A program made the translations under genes and the position numbers. The notes beneath the pieces are model-generated. The model was given only the letters and a program-made list of their open reading frames with translations, ran no database searches and had not been told where the DNA came from. From Utricularia gibba (taxonomy: Eukaryota > Streptophyta > Magnoliopsida > Lamiales > Lentibulariaceae): a DNA stretch of 64,000 nucleotides. Shown one piece after another: positions 40,974 to 53,452 of this stretch. How positions within the stretch are numbered: position 1 is the first letter of the stretch; each line of letters starts with the position of its first letter. The stretch spans positions 1,612,001-1,676,000 of the forward strand of contig NEEC01000018.1 of NCBI GenBank assembly GCA_002189035.1, read 5' to 3'.

Positions 40974-43900
40974 ATGGCTGCCAAGTTCTTACATTCTCTA
41001 ACAGATGATAATGCAGAATTACAGAGACAAATGGGATGTATGACTGGGATTTTTCAGCTGTTTGATCGCCAGCGTATGCTCACCGGGACCAGGCGAGTGA
41101 GTGGCTACAGCACCAAAGGTACCCTTCCCCTCCCTCTCAATAACATCATAGGAAGTATTGATTCTGCAGTTGGTCAGCTTTCTTCATGATTAATCCATAC
41201 GCTACTGTTTCACTAGCAGGAAATCCTCACCTAAATGTTAGACCTTCGGAAGGTGATCCGAGTACTTGGCAACTAAAATCCGCATCAATGGTACGCTATG
41301 TGCAGTTGTATTTAGTATGAACAGAATCTGCTTGAAGCTTGAGAAAAGTAACCTGCTCAGTAACACCATAGATTGGCATGCTCTTTCCTTTACATCAGTG
41401 TGAAACTTCAGAAAAATATCCTGCTCAATCCCACGTTTCGGTTTATAACTTTTTGGGTTTGATTCATCCGTGGGGATGCAAACGTTAGCATGATTCTGAG
41501 AGATGGTGATTTCTGTTCAGAGTGTGATGGTTTTTTTTTTTTTCTCTCTCAGGAGAAATATTCCACGAAGAACATCCAGGAAAGGCAGAAACTTTCTGTT
41601 GGATCATCCAGGGCTGCTTCCTCTTCTTCATCATCTTTCTCGTCTATTGACTTTGCCAGAGTTAACCAGATGGAATCAGCATCATTTCACAAAATGATGT
41701 ATCCCGATAACCCATCTAGAGATCCAGCAACAGGTCATCAGAACCACGACATTCGGGATTTCGTGAAGGATTCCATGTATAGGGAGCTTCCAGCTTTGAA
41801 GGCTAAAGTGACTGATGGCTCTCATGGCTCAACTGTTGACAGAAAACAAAGTGCCCCTGCGGATGTTAAGAAATATCTTCAAGCTCTTGACAAGTTTCAG
41901 CAAGGGGCACTGTATTCTGAGTACCGAAATGAACCTCAAGAACTTTTCAGATCATCATCCTACCGCTCAAAGGATGCATCATCCTCTTCCATCTCACGAG
42001 ACACCCCTCGGCTATCTTGCGATGGACGGGACGTGAGCGCAGCTGCATTTGACTCATATGATCGCTCTAAGTCTTTTGGAAATCTGAAGGACTCTAGGAG
42101 ACCTTTAGGCTCCAGGCAAGATTCAAGATCCAGCTGCTTTAAGCCTGTTGATAATGGAAATGTGGTTCAGGGTCAGCGACAAAGAATGGAATGTAAAGCA
42201 CAACGTCCAAGCATCATAGCTAAGCTTATGGGCTTGGAGGCAACACCTGACACCATGGCTGGCTCAGATAGGAGCTTTGTAGAGGATGGCTCTAGCAGTA
42301 GTCTAAGTTCACCTATGGAAACAACTTCTAAGAAGTCAGTGCAGTTATCTGGTTCCTATCTGAATTCTTGGAAAGAACCGAGCTCTCCGAACTGGAGGAG
42401 GAATTCTGATTCCTCGGCCAAACCAGCTACTTTTTTTCCGATTGAGCCAGCACCATGGAAACATACTGATGTATCAAGGTCTTCCCGGAAGCCTGCTTCA
42501 AAAGTGATGCAGCCCCCTGTGATTCCCTCTGTGTATAGTGAGATAGATAAGAGATTGGAAGACCTTGAGTTCCTGCAATCCGGAAAGGATCTTAGAGCAC
42601 TTAAACAAATATTAGGAACAATGCAGGGTAAGATGATTCCAGAAACAGTAAAAGGACAGTGCGCTAATCTCTTCACAGACACAGGTTTTGAGCAAAAAGG
42701 CTTGAGTTACAGCAGGGCCTTTGACAACCGTAAACCAATGCCCCAGGAAAGTATGGCATTTGCGAGGAAGAAGGTGATTTCATTGCAAAGCAGTGATTCA
42801 CCAATTGTGATCATGAAGCCTAACAAATATTTTGAAAAAAATGACATGCTTCCTGCTTCTGGAATTTCACTTGATAGTATGTTGGAACTTGCCAAACAAG
42901 GGAGTGGTGAACAGGCTGATAACAGAAAACGCTTCAGCAGGGAGAGAACATTTGGCGAACATGGCAGCATTGTGAATACTGACAGCATGAAAGATCGAAG
43001 AACTTTTAAAGCTACAGAGAGTTCAGTGAAATCTCATCAGTCAGCAAACGATGGAAATGCGAGCTTGAACAAGCCTAGAACAGTGCGCAAGAAAACTGAG
43101 CTAGAAAAGAAGCCTCCATGTCCTAATTCCCCAGATTCATGCAGGTCAAGAAGACACCCAAACCAGCAGCAATCTGAGGTTACTTCACCGAGCCAAAGAA
43201 GGAGAATAGTTCCTTCTAGCTTACAGCAGACTGATGATCAAAAGAGTGTCACATGTACTGAAATCACGAATTTGAGCTCCAGTGAAGTTGAGGATTCTGC
43301 TCAATCAAGTGTGGCAAGCGACATAAAAAATGTTCAGGTGATAGGTCCAGACTGGTTTTTGAGAGAAGATCGTTCTTTTAATTTTTGTGCTCGACTCATT
43401 GATTAACATCTATCATGTTATGCTCAGGAATCTGCTGTAACATCAAGTGAAGAGGAGTCAGCAGAATCAAGCTTTGTCCCTGCAGAGCACTCCAGTCCTG
43501 TATCTGTTCTCGACGGTGGCGCACATAAACCAAATACTTCTCCTATTAAATACGTGAGAAAGGCTCTCAAAGGTAACACTTCCTTCAGATCTAACAAATT
43601 CATTCGCATGCACTACTTGAAAGAATAAGAGATTCATGAATTCTGCAAAAAAATATTGAGGAAATTTCTTGCTTTTTTCAACCAGATATCAAATCTGTTG
43701 CTTTTTTTTTTCAACCATCCCTTCTAAAAGCCTCAACTTCCTGGGGATAATTTTCAACCGATATCAAATGCTGGATTTGTGATCGATTTCCATTTTGTTT
43801 CAGTTGATGCATCAGTGAAAGAAGAGAAGAAGCCTACTCCCAATGTGGTTCACCTGACAAGAGTGGATTCTGACTCCAAGGAGGCTACTGTAGCATACGA

Positions 43901-44555
43901 CTTCGACAGGAAGAAGCTTCAGAACATCGAGAACTTAGTTCTAAAGCTGAGAAGGGTGAACTCGAGCCACGATGAGTCAAGAACAGACTACATTGCATCG
44001 CTCTGCGACGACTCCAATCCTGACCATCGGTACATCTCTGAGGTCCTATTGGCTTCCGGGATCCTCCTCCGAGCCCTCACAGACTTCCATTTTCACCCAT
44101 CTGGTCATCCAATAAACCCCGAGCTGTTTCTGGTCTTGGAGCAAACCAAGCGGTGCACCTCAAGCCAAGGACCTTGTGGTGCCAAAAAGGAACCCCGAAT
44201 CGCAAACAGAGAGAAGAATCACCGGAAGCTCGTATTTGATGCCATCAATGAGATTCTTTCAAAGAAACTCTCCTCCATAGGCCCCATGTCAAGACCACAT
44301 GGCTCCGCCCCCAAAACCATGACCTCCCAGATGCTCCTCCGAGATCTCTGTTCCGAGATGGATGCCCTCCAGGGCGGGAATCCAAGAGACGAGGAATGGA
44401 AGAGTATGGTAGCCTCCGACATGATGAAGACTCCTTCCGAAAGATGGATGGATTTAAAGCACGAAACCTCCGGCGCTGTCCTGGACGTGGAGCGGATGAT
44501 CTTCAGAGATTTGGTTAGCGAGATCGTGGTCGGAGACGCGGCCGCCGGAGGATAA
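40974..44555 (+). CDS. LNG: LONGIFOLIA / TRM1-2-like protein
   Basis: LNG proteins (TON1-recruiting motif family) promote longitudinal cell elongation through cortical microtubule organisation. Five exons: 40974-41118, 41220-41290, 41553-43337, 43428-43572, 43804-44555; 2898 nt, 965 aa, one frame. The N-terminus MAAKFLHSLTDDNAELQRQM and GCMTGIFQLFDRQ are the family's M5-type opening. A Ser-rich stretch follows. IIAKLMGLEATPD (LMGLE at residues 297-301) is motif M3. PSVYSEIDKRLEDLEF is another conserved block, and VERMIFRDLVSEIV near the end is the TON1-interacting M2 motif. Most of the rest is predicted disordered, rich in Ser, Lys and Arg. LNG1-like versus LNG2-like cannot be told apart here. 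Confidence 0.9.
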
Positions 44556-45064
44556 GTAGCCGGCCGTTGTAGTATTCCGGGTGTGGCATTCATCACGAAT
44601 ACGTCACGAATTCTTTGTATTTATAGTTAACATAAGCAGATAATTTATATATATTACTACTACTAATACACAAAATCCGCATTAATTTAATTATATTAAA
44701 TTTTTCTTAGTAATCAATTTTATAAATATTGTATAAATCATCTTAATTAGAAAACAATAATTAATAAAATATATCTAGTTTTTAATTATCAATTCATATT
44801 TGTTGAAATTAAAAAATATTATGGGGGATGGGCCATTCCGTACCGATGTCAGATGCCCAAAGATAGCTTCTAAAGAGAATGGGCCGAGGCATGCATCTCA
44901 GCATCTGTTAGAATGTATTTGTTGGAACCGTTGGATGGATGGGAATCAATCTGGACCGTCGATGTCTACAGGCAGCTGAAAAGGACTGGGACTCGCTCTT
45001 AAAAGTAGGGTTTTAGTCTTTTTAGGCATAACACAGAGCTGTTTGGGTTGCGGAATCGCTGAAA
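44556..45064. other. Intergenic between LNG and TIM9
   Basis: LNG 3' UTR, an AT-rich spacer (44640-44820), then the TIM9 promoter and short leader. No gene seen. Confidence 0.5.
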
Positions 45065-46129
45065 ATGGACAAGAGTATGCTAGCAGATGTGGATGCGCTG
45101 CCGGAGGAAGATAAGCTGCGGATGACCGCCATGATCGACCAGCTCCAAATCCGCGACAGGTATTGATGGATTTGTGGGGTTGTTGGTTCAAGAATGCGTT
45201 TCATATTTGCTTGGTGTGGTTAGTTGAAATTTGAATGTGATGTCTGATTTGCGGAAGGATTTTTTTTTTCTTCATTGCTTTAGATTTGTTTTCAAGATAC
45301 GTTGTGGAATCGGGAGGATGGGGATGTGGAATGAGTATCAATTTGTTCACACTTCTTGAATTGTCTGATCGGGTTTAGTTACCTCTTTTTGTGATTTGGG
45401 AAAAGTGTATGTTAAAGCACAATACTTTCCTCGGCGTATCTTTCACGTGGGTTGTGAATGTAGCTGGTTGAAAGAGTATTCGTTTGTTCATACTCCGCAG
45501 TACTTTGCTTGCTTCGTCAATTGAAATCAGTTTTCGAGAATGGGGTTGAACTTATTGGGATTTATTCACCTTTTTAGTGGTCCGATGCAATTTCTTTTCA
45601 AGGATGTCACATTTGTGGGGCTCCGTGGCCTGACAACTTATTTATGCAACCATGCCACCCCAGTCATATTCCTTTCTTTGGTCACACTTTTCTCTGGCTT
45701 TTGCCTTCTAGAATTTTAGGATGATCTGCTTTCTGCAGTACTTTTTATTATGAACATTTTGATTTATACGCCCTGACTGCCAAGACCGTGTAGTGTTAGT
45801 GAAAGCTCACACTTTTGCAAACCATGCCATATTTCTGTACACCTGTTCTGCAATTTTGCTTTGGGGAGCTGTTGCAATGGTTTTCCTTGCACATTATGAT
45901 GAAAATGCTGATCTCTGCACCCTTTGCATGCAGTCTGCGGATGTACAACTCGCTGGTGGAGAGATGCTTCACCGATTGCATCGACTCCTTCAGACGCAAG
46001 ACCCTTGACAAGCAGGAAGAGACCTGCATCCGCAGATGTGCTGAGAAGTTCCTGAAGCACTCGATGCGGGTGGGAATGAGGTTTGCTGAGCTGAATCAGG
46101 GCGCCGCCACCCCGGATTCTGCTCTGTAA
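45065..46129 (+). CDS. TIM9: Mitochondrial intermembrane chaperone TIM9
   Basis: With TIM10 it forms the hexamer that ferries hydrophobic carrier precursors across the intermembrane space to TIM22. Two exons, 45065-45159 and 45934-46129, separated by a 774-base intron, give 96 aa, the family size. The twin CX3C motif is CFTDC (Cys43, Cys47) and CIRRC (Cys63, Cys67). [11 protein letters not shown] and [20 protein letters not shown] are near-identical to my recollection of Arabidopsis TIM9. The intron is GT-AG with the acceptor GCATGCAG. The neighbour downstream is TOM5. Confidence 0.96.
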
Positions 46130-46506
46130 CGCAGAAGCCACAGGTCTGGGAATAGCATGAATCAACCAACCCCAAATTGATTCCAGTAGTTCTTAATCTT
46201 CATGCTCTGTAGAAGCTCTCTGTGTTTGATGGATACGAAGAAACCAATGCCTTCAGAAAAAAGGCCGCAGTATGTCTTCTTGTCGATCCATTACAAATAT
46301 GAACATTTTTTTAATTATTTTTTGTAATTAAAATAAATTGATATTAATAATTTTAATTTAAATAAATAATGTTATATATTCACAAATGTGGTTTTTTTTT
46401 AGATAAGTATTTCAAAATTACAAATATTATTATAAACCCTAACCCTCTGAAATACGCCGGCATTCTTTTGGGCGGACTTCGAAGCAGAGGCGACTGTTGA
46501 AATTCA
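46130..46506. other. Short intergenic gap TIM9 - TOM5
   Basis: The TIM9 3' UTR, an AT-rich spacer and the TOM5 leader share 377 bases. No other feature seen. Confidence 0.6.
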
Positions 46507-47121
46507 ATGGCGGGCAAGGTGATCTCCATCGACAAAATCAAAGGTTTCGTGCAGTCTCAGTTCCAGGAACCTGAGAAGCGCGATCTCAACGTGGTCAGTT
46601 ATTCATTCTGCTTCTTTTATTTCCTGCCGGTTGGAGGTGTTCGAGACTTGCGCCTTCCCGATTTTTGCGGTTTCTTTCCTTGCTCGTGAATTTCTTGTCG
46701 TGTTAGCGTTGGAATTTTGGATCTTTTAGGCGGTCACGGGCATGCTTCCTCTAGACAAAGGAAGAATTTTTTGATCTTTTCAATTTGATGAGGGTCTATC
46801 TCATTGTCCCCAGGTTCTTAGGGCTGCGATTCAAATTCAGTATTGTTTTGTTCGTGCAATATAGTGTTAGTGTATTTGGTAACTAGAGAACTGATCATAT
46901 GTTACAGATTCTTCTAAGTTTCTGTGCTCATCTCTAGTGTGCTCGTTTGTTCTGTATAGCCGTCTTCTTCTTACAGATTTCATCAAGAATTGTATAACCC
47001 TCACCTGCGCCAGCTCATTCATCCCCATTCATTTTTCTTGCAGAAACTACTCCGTGCAATCGGTATCTTTGCTGGATCCATCATCATCATGCGGCAATAT
47101 GGTGATTTGATGGCCATATAA
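46507..47121 (+). CDS. TOM5: Mitochondrial outer-membrane import subunit TOM5
   Basis: TOM5 is a small tail-anchored subunit of the outer-membrane translocase. Two exons, 46507-46593 and 47044-47121, give only 54 aa. Exon 1 encodes MAGKVISIDKIKGFVQSQ, acidic and amphipathic; exon 2 encodes KLLRAIGIFAGSIIIMRQYG, a single membrane span followed by DLMAI. The pattern (short polar head, KLLRA-GxFAG, M-R-YGDLM) matches plant TOM5. The start follows directly after AATTCA and no other ATG is near. The 3' end converges on the PHD gene 228 bases away. Confidence 0.88.
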
Positions 47122-47349
47122 CGCATTGGCCAATTACCTAGTGATTTTAGGATTCTTGCATTTTTTATGTTAAACATGCAGACGCCACTTTGGTATGCTT
47201 GAAACATTTTTCTGCTACACAGTGAAGTTCTCCCCATGTTTTCATGACAATTTCAGTAATGTTGGATCACAAATCCTACGGTTGGGCATTCTTTGACATT
47301 TCCCAAAATTTTCATACGCAAAAAAGCCTAGCTACTTGACCTTGGAAAA

Positions 47350-49475
47350 CTACTGCTGCTTCAGCAGTGGATGCTGATCACCCTTGCAGAGGTTTCTCCA
47401 TTTGTCTTTGAGATCAACTGGTGTACGCGTTGGATGGAAGCGACCAGTACCATGCTCCAAAATCCTCTTCCATGGAATATAGCTCTCGTCCCCCTTCCAG
47501 ATCACCCGCATCCCATCCTGTGGATATCAATTGTAATCCGTATCAAAACCTGAAACCTGAGAAGGTTATGCAAACCGTGGTGGGGTGCTGGTGAATCTTT
47601 TGCCCATTACACACTAAGCACCCACATCCCATTCTGCATGTAATTTGCATCCCAGGATTCTAATCCATGATCTCCCAGGCTAGAAACAGAGATAAGAAAG
47701 AAAAGAAGGTACCAGCAGCGCCTCTTCTTCTTCACTTGTCCACCTTTTAGGCTTCCTGAATGAGGGAATCAGAGGACGAGTGCTGCAGAGACAAGAAAAG
47801 GTATTAACTGTTAATTTAGGCTTAATAAGGTGAACACCAGCAGAGGATGAAGGTGAGGCATACATTTTCTTTTCCTGCTTTTCATCAGTAAGGATTGCAG
47901 AGCTCTTGCCTTCTTCCTCTTCACATTTCCGAGATTCGGAACTCGCTGCATGCTTGTGTTCATGAGATGACTGTTCTACCGAGGGAGGAAAATTTTCCTT
48001 GCTTGATCTGTTAATGGAATCAGCAACACTCCCCCTGTTATCCCTGGCCTGCTCAGTACAGCCTGAAGCTCTCATTTTTCGCTTTGGACCATCTTGAACT
48101 GCCCCAGGGGAATAGAAAAGCTGTAGGTTACTTCTTGCCAAGGATGCGTGCTTCTGCAATCCCTGGTACAATATCAGCCCTCGAGCAAAATCACAAAACA
48201 TACAGTAGAAACTTTCCCCTGGTTCAAAGCTGATCTCCAAACCTAAACACCTCTTGTGAATGACTATTGGGCAGGAAATGTTGCTGCAAATCAATAGCTC
48301 TCCACCCTCCTTGCATTTCATGCAAATTTTCAGTTCTCTCCAAGTGGTTGCCGAGGTATCCTTACTGAGGGTGGAATAAGAGCACAGAAATAATTTCTTC
48401 TTTGCATCAATATCTGCAAGGCATCCATTGATGCCATGGCTGATTTCAGAGCTCCAATGATCATCTCCAGCATTCTGAGAATCATTGGCAACACCATCTA
48501 TAGTTTCATCACTCACTAGAACCTTCCCAGAACCGTTGAGTTCAGGTTCAGAGTCATGATCAGCATTTTCATTGAGAACTTCTGTTTCCTCTTGAGATGT
48601 CTGCTTCTCATTGAGTAGAAGTCCCTCAGTTCTAGGAAGGCTATTCATCTTGAGCTGTCTGATATCCAACAGCTTTCTCTTCCTGTCAGCTAGCATCAAA
48701 TTTTGATCAAGCAGATACTGGAATGAAAACTGATCATCAGTCTGACATCCATGCTCTGGTTGATTTTCAGGTAGCAGACCGCTTCGCTTTTGGGAAAATG
48801 AAGACAATGAAATACATCCTGTATGAATGGCATCCTCAAGCTGTTTAAACAGATAAACCAGCAACTCAAGAATTGATGATGATGTCTTTTGAAAACCAGT
48901 AAAAGTGAATCAACTTCACCCCACCTTCGCTATGTTGGATCCACTCAGAAGAACTGATCTTTTATGCTCTATAAAGCGACGAAGATCAAGCTGTGAAAGC
49001 TTCCGATGAGAATCCTCCTGCTTCAGCAACAAAAACACCTGGCAGTATTGATCAAAATCCTCGTAAGACAAAGTTTCATGCATCCAGCAGCCTACTAAGA
49101 CAATGAACACCAGCCCAATACCTCTATCACTACATTTTCGCACGATTCAGACGTATCCACTATGACCCTTTCGCTCCCTGCAGAAGAATCAGGGCCTTCA
49201 AAGCCTTCCTCAAGGCACAGAGCCTCCAACATTCTCAAAGCTACCAGCTCTCTAACATTTCTGCAACTCCCATCCGTTATATTAGGAATCATCCCAAGCA
49301 AACCTTTAGCAACAAAAACACATAGGTTCAACGCAACTTGAAGGCAGCAAAGAACAATACTCATTAAACCCTAAAGGCGAAAGCTTTACGTACCCAATAA
49401 AACATTTACATCTGACTGATCGAAGTGAGCTTGTTTCTCAAGCATCCATATAAGCGGAAGTGAAAGGCTAGCCAT
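47350..49475 (-). CDS. PHD finger and telobox Myb protein (TRF-like)
   Basis: Exons: 49475-49394, 49303-49122, 49038-48925, 48840-47713, 47517-47350; 557 aa. The start MASLSLPLIWMLEKQAH is chosen as the first ATG of the likely exon. The N-terminal 125 residues form an alpha-helical region with no named fold. A PHD-type Cys/His finger follows, with CMKCKEGGELLICS, CPIVIHKRCLGL and FYCMFC. After a Lys/Ser-rich linker, KPKRWTSEEEEALL opens a Myb/SANT domain that continues in the last exon as WKRILEHGTGRF and VDLKDKWRNL. VDLKDKWR is the telobox signature of plant telomere-repeat-binding proteins. Function is therefore inferred to be nuclear DNA/histone binding, as in Arabidopsis TRFL-type PHD proteins. 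An 81-nt in-frame segment (47863-47783) has good GT and AG ends and may be an intron, giving 530 aa. Confidence 0.82.
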
Positions 49476-49920
49476 AGGCTTCAACGCCAACCGCCCTAAA
49501 ACGCATGAGTTACTCACCGGCTTACAGATAAAAATCCCCAGAAATAATACATGCAAATATGCAAGAAAGAAACGAAACCCAGAAGCAATCACAAGTAGAA
49601 TAGCGCGAAATGGGAGCTTTTACCTTGGCTGCCTCGAATCAAAAACAGAAGCACCCGAAGCTGCTATCCAGCGAAAATGGAGGCCTTTCAAAATTCAACC
49701 AAAGCTAAGAGCTTTTTCTTAAAGCTCTAATCTTTTTGTTTGATTCATAAAATGCAATATTTTTAAAATATTCTTTAAATTGCAATAACTTGAAATAAAT
49801 ATTTCATTACGATCTCCAAAGGAGACTGTTGTTCATGTTATCTGGAGTTGATTTTGGAGGGAAACCATTTTCGGGTGGATGTTAAACCCTAATCCCTCGC
49901 TCCCTGTATCTCCGATCGCG

Positions 49921-51376
49921 GATGCCGGAATGGAGAGTGTTTCTAAATGGACCGCCGGCTGCAACAGTTTCTGGCGCGAGGCATTTGTGGTTGAACCAAC
50001 GGGAGGTCACAGGTCATGATTGCCTACTACCCGTCCTATGTTTATCTGCTCTTCTCAATTTAGCGTGGTGTCTTCTTCAGGTAAATTTTGTTCGGCTGTT
50101 TGGTTTTTTAAGCTACTGGGTTAATTCAAGCGGTTTTGTCATGTTTGTTCCGAATGGTGAACTTGAGTTACCCCAGACTTGTTACTTCTAGACTTCATGT
50201 TTATTTCAGGAAACCATGATGGGGCTTTCTCAGTTTCCATGTAAGAAGCCTTGGCCTCTTGGACATTTTATGCTATTAATTGAGCTGCTTCGTCGTTCCT
50301 AATTTTTTTTCTCTTCTACTGCTTTGCTGCTACAAGGTTGGTGTATTTCTGGAAGGATAGCGGGTTGGAATCTGTTATCATTATCTACTGAAATTGGAAT
50401 GCTTCAGGATAATTATTCTAGTGGCTGGGAGTCATTGGCACATACATACCTTTCGTATCTCGCAATATTTTGTTGCTGCTAATGTACTTTTTCAGGTATT
50501 CTTGTGGTCTTGTCCTGTAGTATTGCTGCAAAATGTAAATACATGTCAATGGGATTGAATTTCGTTGGATTTAGAGATGATCATGAAAACAGACTTTCAC
50601 ATATTTTTGGTTGGGGAGCGGGTCAGATATCAATCCTAGAATTAGAGATCGGTGTAAAGAACATCAATTTTCTCTGATTGAATCATTTTTAAGGATGTAT
50701 TTTGAGAAAGAGACAGTAAATAGCTGTTTGTTATTAGGAGTACTGTCTGTATCCATTGTTCTGTTGCTACCGAGTTCTTGGGTTGGATTGCAAGCGGGTT
50801 CACTTTGCTGTACTGTAGAAAGAGTTATGATTCAACATTTCGTTGCAGAGTTGATGTTCATATTTGGACCCTTTTATGTCAATTCCAATCCTAGAGAAAG
50901 TGGAGTTTGTTTCTTCGGACTTTGATTCTTACGGCAATCTACCGCTACATTCTCTTCGTCAAAGTGGAGAGATACACCCCCACATGCCTGTGCTACAAGT
51001 ATGTTGCCACCATGTTCGTATTTGATGTCATGGTTTTTCTACCTTCCGGGATGGCCGGATTTGGCTTTACTTTCGGAATACAGTATTTTCCAACCAGTGA
51101 TTTACTTCACATTTGCCCGTGTGTGAGTTTTTGAACTGATGTAGATGATGAAACTTCGGTCAGGTGCTACAATGTTCAGCTACATGACTTTCCTGGCTTG
51201 TTTTTTCCAGGTAAATAACTAACAAACAAACAATCTGCTTGTTCTCCATTACGAAATCTGTTCACTGACTCGAATCAATAAATCCACATCTCAAACATGG
51301 TGTTTTGCAGGAGGCAGATTGGCTTCCGCACACTGCAGATCACTCAGAAATGGAGGAGGCCGGCTTCTTCAACTAA
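49921..51376 (+). other. Unassigned transcribed-looking locus, weak coding signal
   Basis: I do not recognise a product. The region has the base composition and splice-like sites of a gene. One candidate opening is MESVSKWTAGCNSFWREAF at 49931. Further on, three phase-0 pieces can be chained: VSSDFDSYGNLPLHSLRQSG ending CTACAA at 50998, MMKLRSGATMFSYMTFLACF (51145-51210), and EADWLPHTADHSEMEEAGFF with a stop at 51376. Each junction has GT and AG. No domain or repeat is visible. Other frames over the last exon are also open. This may be a small plant-specific protein gene, a non-coding RNA gene, or a decayed copy. It shares a 0.45-kb divergent promoter with the PHD gene. Confidence 0.3.
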
Positions 51377-52386
51377 CCAATCAATCTTGCATACAGTCCC
51401 TCTCCCTCTTTACACACCCATGCCATGCCACTGGAAAAAAGGTACTAATCCTTTTCACTTTCACTTCCCCATGTTTCTTTTTTGTTGTTTTTACAGCGTG
51501 TGGCATTGTTGTTGTTTCCCATGATTCACACAGATACCCCTTGGACAAGAGCTTGGTAGGGGCAGCCCAGCACAGAGACAACCTGCCAGAATTCAAACAG
51601 CTAGCCGTTGCGGGGAATATAATATCCTTCCATCCATCCATCTGCATTATGATATTTCCCTTTCTTTATGGAATTCAAATTTGACCGTTGTGGGTGAAGA
51701 TCCGTCTCACCCCACGCTTCCTAATCAAAACAACAATAAATGAATTGCGTTTGCAGGATGTAGCTTGTGTTTTGGAAGATGTCGGTTTTATTTTATTTTA
51801 TTTTATTTCTTGAAAATCATTTTTTTAAAAAAAATTGTTTTAATTTTTTTAAAAATAAAAATTCTTTATATTTGATAACAAAAAAATATTTTTAAATTAG
51901 TTTTTTTAAAAAAAATCAGTTGGGATTTTGCCGTTTGTCATTCTTCTTCTAAACAATTTTAGTGATATCCTATTTATAAAATGTTAAATAAATTAAATTT
52001 GATATCAACACATACTTTCAAATATCAAATGTAATGCTATTTCATTCTTATGTTTTGAATTTTAAATTTTAATTCATTATGTTTTTTTTTATTTAGATGA
52101 CTTATATAATTATGTTTTTTTATCTCACTTATAACTAATGTGACATACCCTCATTATTCCTTGACCTTACATTGCTTAATTTTAATTTTCAGAAATAATT
52201 TGTATAATTGTAATTTTGTGTTTCAAATAATTGTAATTTATTGAATAAATAAACATAGTATAGGAGATGAGGAATAAAGGGGGACAAGATGGAGTAGGTT
52301 TGGGCCAGCCTACATATTCGGTATCCACTCACGAGCTTTTCCCCCAGAACATCTCCTCTCTCTCTCTCTCACAACCAGAAACAGCA
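51377..52386. other. Intergenic, AT-rich, before PDCB
   Basis: After the possible 3' end of the unassigned locus (about 51750) the DNA is AT-rich with poly-T runs and a (TTTTA)n tract at 51786-51808. A CT-rich leader (CTCTCTCTCTCTC near 52358) precedes the PDCB start. Confidence 0.5.
51786..51808. repeat. (TTTTA)n microsatellite
   Basis: Four to five tandem TTTTA units in an AT-rich spacer. Confidence 0.85.
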
Positions 52387-53452
52387 ATGGCGTCTTCCTC
52401 TTCTTGTTCTTCTACTACTTCCGTCTGCATCCTGCTGCTTCTCGCTTCCATGGCTTCCTACGGCGGTGGATTGCTGGCTCTCTCTTGCGTCTCCGTCCTA
52501 CATTTTCGTTTTCTTGTTTTTTTTTTGTTTAACGTTTTTTTGTTTGCAGGCGCGACGTGGTGCGTGTGCAGGGAAGGAGTGGGGGAGGCGGTGCTGCAGA
52601 AAACCCTAGATTACGCGTGCGGAGCGGGAGCCGATTGCAACCCGACGCATCAGAATGGGCCGTGCTTCAACCCGAACACGGTCCACGCGCACTGTAACTA
52701 CGCCGTCAACAGCTACTTCCAGAGGAACCACCAAGCTCCCACCGCCTGCGATTTCTCCGGCACCGCCTCCATCGTTACCTCCGATCCCAGTGAGCTCCAT
52801 TTTTCTTTTTCATATGAATAAAGAAAAAAACGTGGTGTTTTTGCTAATTACGTTTCTGCCCCTGGATCTGCTTCCTCTCAGGCACTGCCGGCTGCGTCTA
52901 TCCTGCGAGGTACACCTTTTTCCATTATTTCTCACTTTCGCCCACGAAAAATAATAAAATTAATATATCGTACTCTTTTCGAGGCCAAAAAGCTAATGAA
53001 CCGTCTTGTCTTTTTCTGTGAAGTTCCACTTTTGCCCTCGGTGTGGGGCCCTCGCCTTTTGAAAAAATAAATAAATCATTTTGTAGTCGTAAGCATGAAT
53101 TCCTAGAGAGGAGTAAAAGTTGCATGAGCTGCTTGGTCAACGGCAGTCCATCTTTGGTCTCAGACGAGTTGACCATTGGCCTTTATTTAATACTGATAGA
53201 TTGTCTGTCTGGTAGCGCTACCGCGGCTCCGGTGGGTGGAGGAGTCGGAGGCACAACAACGGTTCCGAATGGTGGTGGTGCTGGTGGTAATCCCCTGGTG
53301 ACGGGCCCCAACAACGGAGTTCTTGGAGGAGGGGTGAACGGCGGCGGCCTGGGTCCGTCTGGGATCAACAACGACATGAGCGGAGGGACACGATTTGGCT
53401 CTGCTGTATCCCTGATGCTTGTTGCGGCTGGGGGCTCCTGGTGTGCTGGTGA
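52387..53452 (+). CDS. PDCB: Plasmodesmata callose-binding protein (X8 domain), one frameshift
   Basis: PDCBs bind callose at plasmodesmata and are GPI-anchored. Exons: 52387-52465, 52550-52789, 52882-52909, 53216-53452. The signal peptide is Ser-rich then hydrophobic (SVCILLLLASMASYGG). The X8/CBM43 domain has WCVCREGVGEAVLQKTLDYA, CGAGADCNPTHQNGPCFNP, AHCNYAVNSYFQ, ACDFSGTASI and GCVYPA, with the six expected cysteines. A Gly/Pro/Thr-rich spacer follows. The expected GPI-signal tail FGSAVSLMLVAAGG reads on in the sequenced frame into a hydrophilic extension to 53570. One added G in the run 53430-53434 instead gives LLVCW and a stop at 53452, a normal hydrophobic GPI end. I take the second reading, 194 aa. 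A stretch before the X8 domain that stays open in frame is a roughly 84-base intron. Confidence 0.88.
53430..53434 (+). other. One-base frameshift in PDCB at a G run
   Basis: In the sequenced frame the hydrophobic tail is cut off by SWCAGERGLMNE. With one more G it ends AAGGLLVCW-stop, as GPI signals do, and the exon phases sum to a multiple of three. Confidence 0.75.
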
